Shown here: positions 7,338-12,864 of the stretch, one piece after another
How positions within the stretch are numbered: position 1 is the stretch's first letter
How the letters are laid out: every line of letters starts with the position of its first letter
NCBI GenBank assembly: GCA_903912435.1
Contig: CAIWHI010000110.1
Location: 1 to 12,864 of the forward strand
DNA: 12,864 bases
Source of the DNA: an uncultured Bacteroidota bacterium
GTDB taxonomy: Bacteria; Bacteroidota; Bacteroidia; Chitinophagales; Chitinophagaceae
Reading direction: 5' to 3'
Notes under the pieces: model-generated
Seen by the model: the letters and a program-made list of their open reading frames with translations, nothing else
Databases searched by the model: none
What the model was told of the DNA's origin: nothing
Position numbers and translations under genes: made by a program

Positions 7338-7790
7338 ATGATAATAGACCGTTTGGAAAATGCCACCAATTATTTTCCAATTCACCAATTAGCACCAGCA
7401 GCTTTCCATTATCTGCAAAACACCGACCTTGCCACCCTGGCTCCCGGTCAATATTCTATTGATGGAGATAACTTATTTGCCATAGTTCAGATATACGAAA
7501 CCCTGGACCCTGAAAATGAGGTAATGGAGTCGCACAAAAAGTATATAGACATACATTATATGGTGAAGGGCGCTGAATTGGTGGGCCATGCTTTGCTAAA
7601 AGACCATACTGTTACCAAAGAGTATGATGAGGAAAAAGATTTTATGCTTTATTCAGACGAGCCTACTTTTTTCTCTAAACTAGAGACCGGCACCTTTATG
7701 TTGTTTTACCCTACCGATTTGCATATGCCCTGCCTTGAAATAAATGGTAAGGAGTTTATTAAGAAGGTGGTTATTAAGATGAAGGTGTAA
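7338..7790 (+). CDS. YhcH/YjgK/YiaL family cupin-like protein
   Basis: The 150-residue protein matches the YhcH/YjgK/YiaL (DUF386) family, small cupin-fold proteins. Its signature is ESHKKYIDIHYMVKGAE (64-80), containing likely metal or ligand residues Glu64, His66 and His73, and FYPTDLHMPCL (123-133) with His129. The length is typical of the family. Relatives are found in sialic-acid and other sugar catabolic clusters (YhcH, YiaL) or act in biofilm regulation (TabA, formerly YjgK). Here it stands alone with no sugar kinase, lyase or transporter nearby, so the substrate cannot be inferred. It has no signal peptide and is predicted to be cytoplasmic. No Shine-Dalgarno precedes the ATG, as is usual in Bacteroidota. 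Confidence 0.88.
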   Translation: MIIDRLENATNYFPIHQLAPAAFHYLQNTDLATLAPGQYSIDGDNLFAIVQIYETLDPENEVMESHKKYIDIHYMVKGAELVGHALLKDHTVTKEYDEEKDFMLYSDEPTFFSKLETGTFMLFYPTDLHMPCLEINGKEFIKKVVIKMKV

Positions 7791-7883
7791 GTTTCTAATA
7801 TTATACAAAGACCGGCATTCCTTAGCCCCCAATATCATTGACTTAAGGATTTTCCAAGGTTTTATTTCTTGTATTTTCACATT

Positions 7884-8139
7884 GAACCCCGCTGGGCAAT
7901 GTCATTAAGTTAAGGGTTTTAGGGAACTCCAAATTTATTTCCTTCTTCTTTTGAGACCTTTTCCAGTGTTATGTCACCCTTTCATGGCTTACAACATTGG
8001 CCATCATTGCTACCCAGGGCGATGCCCTGGGCTGACATATCAAGCCCTCCGCGGCGGGAGCCATTGATTTCGGTTTCTACTAAAATGTATTTGTTTTAAC
8101 CCAAAATGCTTAACTTAATGACATTGCCTGTTGGGGTTC
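7884..8139. mobile_element. Putative MITE-like element with 31-bp imperfect terminal inverted repeats
   Basis: The left end 7884-7914 and right end 8109-8139 are inverted copies at 27 of 31 bases: a perfect 20-bp core (7895-7914 with 8109-8128) and a 7-bp outer GAACCCC/GGGGTTC block, separated by four mismatched bases. The 256-bp interior encodes no plausible protein and contains a perfect hairpin, CCCAGGGC (8013-8020) with GCCCTGGG (8024-8031), and a GC-rich patch near 8045-8062 unlike the flanking AT-rich DNA. No clear target-site duplication was found. This is typical of a non-autonomous element moved by a transposase elsewhere, but mobility is inferred. Confidence 0.6.
8013..8031. repeat. 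Perfect 8-bp GC-rich hairpin inside the MITE-like element
   Basis: CCCAGGGC and GCCCTGGG pair around the three-base loop GAT. It lies near the centre of the inverted-repeat-bounded element and would form a very stable stem in either DNA strand or RNA. Confidence 0.75.
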
Positions 8140-8344
8140 CTATTAATAATTATGCTTATACCACCTGTTTCACTGGCGGCAATTCATATTTAAGCCCTTC
8201 GTGCTATTGAAGAAGGTATATATAATTACACCAACGGTATTTTCATTTATTAGATAAAATGGGCTAATAAACTATGCTTGAGATCCTAGTTACTTACGCT
8301 TTTGGTTTTAGGACTTTCGGGGTGATGCGACTTCCCCAAAAGGA

Positions 8345-8374
8345 AAAACCTAAAGGCGCACACCTTTAGGTTTT
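8345..8374 (-). terminator. Bidirectional Rho-independent terminator after the sigma/anti-sigma operon
   Basis: AAAACCTAAAGG (8345-8356) and CCTTTAGGTTTT (8363-8374) form a perfect 12-bp stem around six bases. On the minus strand it ends in a T5 run and lies 53 bases past the stop of the barrel-fusion gene; on the plus strand TTTTATTT follows, so it can act both ways. Confidence 0.82.
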
Positions 8375-8427
8375 ATTTCTGTACAACAATTAAGAATAAT
8401 TAATGTACACGCTCTTAATATAAAATA

Positions 8428-11349
8428 TTAATCCTTTATATTCCTGCCACCCAAACGATAGCTTAATGACAATTGTAATGAAGGGCTCTTATATAATTGA
8501 TCTGACACGTACTTAGCACCAGAACCGCCACCGCTGTTCCAGAATGTTTGCACATTGCGAATATCGAGGGCCAGGTTTGGAGATAATTGGTACGAGAATC
8601 CAAACAAATAACCAAGTCCGAATTTAGAATCAAAATCACTTACTGCAAGTGCCGGTTTATTGTCATTGCCAATTTGGGTAAATATACCTGGTACCGGATT
8701 AGCAACAATTGGAGGGGCTGCATCTATATTTATTCCCAGGTTGTAGATAATATTGAATCCTCCAAAGAAATCGAAGTTACCCACCATGTAACGCACTGAT
8801 ATAGGCACCTCAAAGCTGTGTAATGTAGAGAAGCTATAAGTATTGCTTACCTGCTCCTTGCTAAAAGTATTGCTGCCCTGGTTTTGAGTGTAACGGTAAA
8901 AATTATCGGTCATTGAGAAATCATTATTAGCTCTTTGGAAGTATTTCAGTTCGCCCATAATTGATATGTCTTCTCCAAAAATAAACTTACCGGTAATACC
9001 AAACTGGAAGCCCTTAAAGCTATTAGGGCCAAAGAAAGTACCATTGATACCGGCAGTAAGCCCTGGTGCAAATATAGCATTACCTACTTTATACTTAATA
9101 TCATTGAATGCAGCACTGATGTTTTTTGCAGCGTCAAGAGCACTGGCATTGTCAGCAGCTTTTAAAGAACCATCTTTAGATTGCTTACTTTCAGAGCTAC
9201 TTCCTGATCCAAGGGTATTTTTAGTTTTACCAAAGGCATTTTTATTCCCAGATTTTGCAGCGTAGGAGCTTTTGCCGGCCGTACTTGTTTCATCTGTGCT
9301 GTTTTCCTCATTTGTAGCATACTCAATAATCTTTTCATTAGAGATGGTATCGAATATGAAGTCTTTTTGATTAGGTTCAGACCTAAACTTAGACTGCTTC
9401 AATACTATTACCTGCATTTCTCTGGTAATATGCTTTTGGGTACTGTTGTTGGCAACAGCAGTAGTTGGTGTACCAGTTGTGCCACCACCTTTAGCACTTT
9501 GCTTATTGGCTGTTGTAGTTTTTGGGTCATTGTTGGCTATAGTGCCATTGTCTGAACCATTATTAGTTTTAGCTATTGAAGAGCTGTTTTTCTGATTGTT
9601 ATCACCTGTAGGTAGGCCATTGTTTGCAATAGTAGCTACTTTGGCACTAATAGCATTAGACCCGCCATTATTAGATGCCAATGCCAGTTGATTCATCTTT
9701 TTGATGTCAGTAGTAGTGCGGCGATTAGTTTTGTGGTGGTTACCTGTAGTTTTAGCAACACTATTTTTTGTATTAGCAGTAGTTTGCTTATTGTTATTTA
9801 CTGAAGTATTACTTGCAGTAGATGCAATAGGCTTATTAGTGTGATTAGTTGCATTTTTCTTGTTAGTAGCTACCGAGCCATTATTATTAGCTGATGTATT
9901 ATTATCATTATTTGCTACCTGATTTTCAGTTGCCTTATTATTGGTATTAGCTAACTTATCTCCAAACTTGCTGGCGGTGGTTGATTTTTCAGTTTTAGGT
10001 TGAGTAGTGTTTTTGTTAGCAATTGCTTGTTTGTTATTGTTAATAGCGTTGGTGTGATGTATGTTAGATTTCTTAACTGGTTCGCTATTGTTTTTTGCTA
10101 TGGCAGTTTTGTTGTCAGCATTATTGGTAGTAGTTGATAACGAACCTTCATTGCCTGATGGTTGATTAGCCTTCGCTACGTTATTGTCGGTATTATAATT
10201 GGCACCAGAAGTGGTTGATGCTGTATGGTGGGTATTAGAGCTATGGTTTGATTTATGGCCATGACCTTTTTCACCATTATTGCTGGCTGCTATTGGCTGA
10301 TTACTTATTTTATTGTTATTATTCTTGTTGCCTACAGTAGGTTGCGTTGTTTTATTATTCAATGAAGCTACCTGAGTATTATCACTGCTACCTGATGGAG
10401 ATTTTACATCTTTATTATCTGTAGTTTTTGATAAATCTTCTTTAGAATTCACTGGTTTAGTAGCATCAAAAGTATTATTTACTTGATTTGTGCCTGGTAA
10501 AGTGTTATTAGCTGTATTAGTAGCAACTGATGAATTCAATGCGCCTATTGATGAAGTATTGCCTGCATTTGGAGCAATAGTTTTTGCTCCATTTTCAGGT
10601 TTATTGTTTGAAGTATGGGTAGTAGCTACAAGGTTTTCGGTTTTATTATGATGAGAATTAGCTACACCCGTTTTTACTTCAGATGATGTATTATTCACTT
10701 CATTATTTATTGCTGGTTTAGTAGCTCTATGATTATTTGTAGGAGTACTTGCTGTTTTTCCTTCAGTAGCACTTGTGTTTACGTTAGATTGATGATTAGA
10801 ATTGTTTGCAGTAGTATGAGCTAATGAGGTTGATTTGTTGTCAACAAGAGTGGAATTAGCAGTTGTGTTTTTATTAGAACTAGAATTAGTTGAAGATGTA
10901 TTGTTTGAAATAGAATTAGTTGAGGTAGAATTAGTTGTAGTCGTATTTTTTGAGTGAGTATTATTGGCAATAGCAGATTCATCGGTAGTGGTGAGCGAAA
11001 CCTTTGAATCATTGTTGCCTGATTTTGTAGTAGGACTATTTTCATTTACTGCATCAGTGCCATTGGTTTTAGCAACATTATTAACTGCTATCAATGGCAT
11101 GTAGCTTGATGAGTTACCATTAAGGAGTGAATTAGACATTCTATATCCACCCACGGTTACTGACGTGATGAGGAATAAAACCCCTAAGGCTCCAAACATG
11201 CGGCGCCAATACAAACCTACCGGCCTGGATTTTTCTTCCTGTTCCAGCAATTCGCTCATGCGCATCCAGGCTCCCGCCCGCTCCTTTTCTTCTCCACCTG
11301 ATAGTCGCTGCCTCACCAGGTCATCGACGTTTACGAAATTTTTATCCAT
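8428..11349 (-). CDS. Dual membrane-spanning anti-sigma (Dma)-like protein: anti-sigma segment, TM helix, Asn-rich linker, outer-membrane beta-barrel
   Basis: This 973-residue protein appears able to span both membranes. Residues 1-45 (VDDLVRQRLSGGEEKERAGAW) resemble the short N-terminal sigma-binding segment of Bacteroidota barrel-linked anti-sigma proteins. Residues about 51-69 (FGALGVLFLITSVTVGGY) form a single transmembrane helix, preceded by WRR, consistent with a cytoplasmic N-terminus. Residues about 80-640 are low complexity, about one quarter Asn with much Thr, Ser, Ala and Lys, probably a disordered periplasmic linker. Residues 641-678 are more ordered-looking. Residues about 750-973 alternate aromatic/glycine strands ending LQLSLSYRL, suggesting an 8-stranded barrel. 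It is the second gene after an ECF sigma factor, 74 bases away. The architecture matches the Dma proteins of Bacteroides thetaiotaomicron. Sigma sequestration and outer-membrane sensing are inferred. There is no signal peptide; the TM helix would serve as the export signal. Confidence 0.82.
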   Translation of the reverse strand: MDKNFVNVDDLVRQRLSGGEEKERAGAWMRMSELLEQEEKSRPVGLYWRRMFGALGVLFLITSVTVGGYRMSNSLLNGNSSSYMPLIAVNNVAKTNGTDAVNENSPTTKSGNNDSKVSLTTTDESAIANNTHSKNTTTTNSTSTNSISNNTSSTNSSSNKNTTANSTLVDNKSTSLAHTTANNSNHQSNVNTSATEGKTASTPTNNHRATKPAINNEVNNTSSEVKTGVANSHHNKTENLVATTHTSNNKPENGAKTIAPNAGNTSSIGALNSSVATNTANNTLPGTNQVNNTFDATKPVNSKEDLSKTTDNKDVKSPSGSSDNTQVASLNNKTTQPTVGNKNNNNKISNQPIAASNNGEKGHGHKSNHSSNTHHTASTTSGANYNTDNNVAKANQPSGNEGSLSTTTNNADNKTAIAKNNSEPVKKSNIHHTNAINNNKQAIANKNTTQPKTEKSTTASKFGDKLANTNNKATENQVANNDNNTSANNNGSVATNKKNATNHTNKPIASTASNTSVNNNKQTTANTKNSVAKTTGNHHKTNRRTTTDIKKMNQLALASNNGGSNAISAKVATIANNGLPTGDNNQKNSSSIAKTNNGSDNGTIANNDPKTTTANKQSAKGGGTTGTPTTAVANNSTQKHITREMQVIVLKQSKFRSEPNQKDFIFDTISNEKIIEYATNEENSTDETSTAGKSSYAAKSGNKNAFGKTKNTLGSGSSSESKQSKDGSLKAADNASALDAAKNISAAFNDIKYKVGNAIFAPGLTAGINGTFFGPNSFKGFQFGITGKFIFGEDISIMGELKYFQRANNDFSMTDNFYRYTQNQGSNTFSKEQVSNTYSFSTLHSFEVPISVRYMVGNFDFFGGFNIIYNLGINIDAAPPIVANPVPGIFTQIGNDNKPALAVSDFDSKFGLGYLFGFSYQLSPNLALDIRNVQTFWNSGGGSGAKYVSDQLYKSPSLQLSLSYRLGGRNIKD

Positions 11350-11423
11350 TTGGATAAAGTTTTTATTTTAGAAATACGATACTCAATACTTAACAACAAC
11401 AACAATTTTAAGGCCAGGTTGAA

Positions 11424-11999
11424 CTACATGTTCCAATGCAGCTCCAATTTTTCAATTTTTTCTTTTAATACTTTTCTTCCTTCCGACAAATGCCACTTAC
11501 TTGTTCCTTCACTTATGCCTAGCATACTGCCTATTTCTCTATGATTAAAACCTTCCATCACATACATATTAAATACTGTTCTTGTAGCATCAGGCAATTG
11601 TTGCACCAATTCTACAAGTTGGTCATAATACATTTTATCGGCGTGGTCTTTTTCTACAAACTGCTCTTTATCAACTAATAATATCTGATTCGAATATTTT
11701 GTATTTTGTTTCACATAATCAGCCACTGCATGAAAGATTATTTTCCTCAACCAACCTTCGAAAGAACCTTGAAAATTAAATTGCTTAATTTTTTGAAACG
11801 CCCTTAAATAACCATTATTCAATACTTCCTCTGCCTGCTCTTCATGTGCTATGTACCTTTTCACCACACCCATCATTCTTGGATAAAATAAGTGGTATAA
11901 CTTCTCCTGTGCGCCACGCTCATTGCGTATGCACCCCTGGATGAGTTGCTCCAACTCTGTGGCATGGCTCGGTACGTTATATGCCAAAGCTATAGACAA
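11424..11999 (-). CDS. ECF RNA polymerase sigma factor (sigma-70 family), partner of the barrel-type anti-sigma protein
   Basis: The 191-residue product has the two ECF sigma domains. Region 2 (about 30-100) includes YPRMMGVVKRYIAHEEQAEEVL and GSFEGWLRKIIFHAVADY, which bind core polymerase and the -10 element. Region 4 (about 132-185) includes LPDATRTVFNMYVMEGFNHREI and the recognition helix-turn-helix GISEGTSKWHLSEGRKVLK. The SFEGWLRKI segment is common in Bacteroidota ECF sigma factors of the ECF21 type. The only available start is TTG at 11999 (or internal TTG codons); a stop lies four codons upstream and the next ATG would cut region 2. The following gene encodes the predicted anti-sigma barrel protein, giving a classical sigma/anti-sigma operon. 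The sigma may regulate its own promoter, but the target promoter is unknown. Confidence 0.9.
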   Translation of the reverse strand: MSIALAYNVPSHATELEQLIQGCIRNERGAQEKLYHLFYPRMMGVVKRYIAHEEQAEEVLNNGYLRAFQKIKQFNFQGSFEGWLRKIIFHAVADYVKQNTKYSNQILLVDKEQFVEKDHADKMYYDQLVELVQQLPDATRTVFNMYVMEGFNHREIGSMLGISEGTSKWHLSEGRKVLKEKIEKLELHWNM

Positions 12000-12018
12000 G
12001 TATATTGGTTATTAATAC

Positions 12019-12060
12019 TAAACATACACTATAGACTGTTTTATTTTGAAAAGGGTTGGG
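12019..12060 (-). promoter_or_regulatory. Candidate promoter region of the sigma/anti-sigma operon
   Basis: On the minus strand TATGTTTA (12026 to 12019) matches TAnnTTTG at all but the last base and would give a short leader before the TTG start at 11999, but no TTG box lies at the right distance. Alternatively CCCAACCC (12060-12053), then GTCTAT beginning 16 bases later (12036-12031), has the spacing of an ECF-type promoter and could be autoregulated. Neither option is strong. Confidence 0.25.
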
Positions 12061-12256
12061 TTCTTAACAAAATAGTAGCCTAATGCAAATGTTTTTGTGT
12101 AAAATAATGAATGTTTTGGGCATTCTGTAAAATTCGTGCCTGTTTTTGCCTGAAAAGTTTCATTTTTTGGATTTTTGGTTTGAGGTTGAAGAATAATGGG
12201 AAATTTAATTGTGTTCTACATAGGGTATATTTATGTGCACCTATTTTGAAACAGGC

Positions 12257-12291
12257 AAAAAAAAACTGCATCTATAGAATAGATGCAGTTT
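12257..12291 (-). terminator. Rho-independent terminator of the small secreted-protein gene
   Basis: AAACTGCATCTAT (12263-12275) and ATAGATGCAGTTT (12279-12291) form a perfect 13-bp stem with a three-base loop. On the minus strand it ends in a run of nine T (A-run at 12257-12265). It lies 21 bases after the stop codon of the gene at 12313-12714 and separates it from the sigma operon. Confidence 0.9.
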
Positions 12292-12312
12292 GAATATGAA
12301 TGTAGTATTTTA

Positions 12313-12714
12313 TTAAGGTCTTGAAATACGCATTTTATAATTGTACTGGTTGCTGCCTTTCCATTTTACAGTTACATCAGTACCTGGGAAGGTATAATCA
12401 CCAGTTTTATGATTAAGCGCTATTTGGTTGAGCACATAAGTTTCAATATCACGCGAAATTACCAGAGATGTGCCGGCAATATTATCAGTAGCTGGTACAG
12501 TGGCCCATACACCCCTTGTAGTTCCTGCATCTCTGCATATGAGGTTGTGTATATTATGGTCGTGTGTCTCACTTACCTGGGCAAAACCAGTTGCGGAACC
12601 CAAAGTTTTAGTAATGTAGCACTCATAAGAGAATGGACCAGAAGACTGGGCATAGCTACTTAAACCTATAACCTGAAATAATACGAAGGCTAAAAAGAGG
12701 AATGATTTTTTCAT
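12313..12714 (-). CDS. Small secreted protein of unknown function
   Basis: I do not recognise a family for this 133-residue protein. It begins with a clear signal peptide (MKKSFLFLAFVLFQVIGL), with probable cleavage after SYA at residue 22, leaving a mature protein of about 111 residues. The mature part has two cysteines (Cys32 and Cys60) that could form a disulfide, a HDHNIHNLIC segment (51-60) with three histidines that might bind a metal, and alternating strand-like sequence ending TVKWKGSNQYNYKMRISRP, suggesting a small beta-rich fold. There is no lipoprotein Cys and no T9SS tail. It has a well-formed promoter and terminator of its own, so it is a single-gene unit, presumably well expressed, and not part of the sigma operon although on the same strand. 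Confidence 0.75.
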   Translation of the reverse strand: MKKSFLFLAFVLFQVIGLSSYAQSSGPFSYECYITKTLGSATGFAQVSETHDHNIHNLICRDAGTTRGVWATVPATDNIAGTSLVISRDIETYVLNQIALNHKTGDYTFPGTDVTVKWKGSNQYNYKMRISRP

Positions 12715-12734
12715 TTAAAAATGGAATTTGATAG

Positions 12735-12766
12735 TAAATATAAAAACATTTTTCAAGAGTGCAAAA
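12735..12766 (-). promoter_or_regulatory. Bacteroidota-type promoter of the small secreted-protein gene
   Basis: On the minus strand TTTTG (12766 to 12762) is followed after 19 bases by TATATTTA (12742 to 12735), matching the TTTG / TAnnTTTG consensus with one mismatch and ideal spacing. Transcription would start about 15 bases before the ATG at 12714. This is the best promoter match in the window. Confidence 0.6.
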
Positions 12767-12864
12767 ATTTTTCATTTTTTGTTCCCTCAATTGGTAAGAT
12801 AGACAGTGGCATTTTATAAATGGTTGGGTATTTCTAAAAAATATTTTTAGTTTTCCTTTTTTCA

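Larger units (their letters stand above)
7791..8427. other. Intergenic region with MITE-like element and terminator
   Basis: No gene is supported in these 637 bases. They hold the inverted-repeat-bounded element (7884-8139), AT-rich unassigned sequence with a weak 8-bp hairpin (TTTATTAG 8246-8253 with CTAATAAA 8264-8271), and a strong terminator at 8345-8374. The sequence between 8140 and 8340 shows no ORF and no recognisable element. Confidence 0.6.
12000..12312. other. Intergenic region upstream of the sigma gene
   Basis: These 313 bases are AT-rich, contain the presumed promoter of the sigma operon at the left and the terminator of the small secreted-protein gene at the right. Short overlapping open frames on both strands (about 60 codons) have Phe/Lys-biased translations with no recognisable domain and are not considered genes. 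Confidence 0.55.

Noticed and set aside
7680..7880. Minus-strand 66-codon open frame overlapping the end of the YhcH-family gene
   Set aside because: More than half lies antisense to a well-supported gene and the product has no signal peptide or known motif.
10821..11045. Leu/Ile-rich 74-codon open frame inside the Asn-rich linker gene
   Set aside because: It is an alternative-frame reading of the AAT/ACT-rich linker codons on the same strand; the bias explains the Leu/Ile content and no start context is visible.
8428..11349. Frameshift or misassembly as an explanation for the Asn-rich stretch
   Set aside because: The frame stays open across the whole stretch, composition is consistent, and recognisable TM and barrel segments in the same frame flank it.
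12080..12293. Small overlapping ORFs on both strands upstream of the sigma gene
   Set aside because: Both are about 60 codons, overlap a terminator, have Phe/Lys/Cys-biased translations typical of AT-rich intergenic DNA, and no recognisable motif.

Overview
The window looks like chromosomal DNA from a member of the Bacteroidota, probably close to Chitinophagales. The evidence is AT-rich intergenic DNA, a type IX secretion (T9SS) C-terminal sorting domain, an HtpG of the Bacteroidota type, TTG/TAnnTTTG-like promoter boxes, mostly absent Shine-Dalgarno sequences, and an ECF sigma factor next to an anti-sigma/outer-membrane-barrel fusion. No species can be named from sequence alone.

Layout on the left: positions 1-2511 hold the 3' part of a large repetitive secreted adhesin-like protein (nine complete ~75-residue Ig-like repeats with paired cysteines plus a T9SS tail), closed by a strong terminator. 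Positions 2600-2870 hold a dense cluster of nested palindromes, probably a REP/MITE-like element. Then come htpG (3119-5065), its terminator, a di-haem cytochrome c peroxidase/MauG-type protein (5438-6472), and, convergent to it, a secreted fasciclin-domain protein (6532-7095, minus). A YhcH/YjgK/YiaL-family protein (7338-7790, plus) is divergent from the fasciclin gene. Positions 7791-8427 contain no gene but carry a ~256-bp element with 31-bp imperfect terminal inverted repeats.

Layout on the right: the most interesting part is a minus-strand two-gene unit, an ECF sigma factor (11999 to 11424) followed 74 bp later by a 973-residue protein (11349 to 8428). The latter joins a short cytoplasmic anti-sigma-like segment, one transmembrane helix, a ~560-residue Asn/Thr/Ser-rich linker and a C-terminal outer-membrane beta-barrel of about 8 strands. 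This is the architecture of the dual membrane-spanning anti-sigma factors (Dma) reported in Bacteroides thetaiotaomicron: one polypeptide could report on the outer membrane directly to a cytoplasmic sigma factor. The extreme linker length and composition, a separate conserved-looking segment just before the barrel, and the TTG start of the sigma gene are unusual. The window ends with a small secreted protein of unknown function (12313-12714, minus) that has its own promoter and terminator.

Apart from the sigma/anti-sigma pair, the genes look like independent single-gene transcription units separated by terminators. Most of the products act in or beyond the cell envelope.
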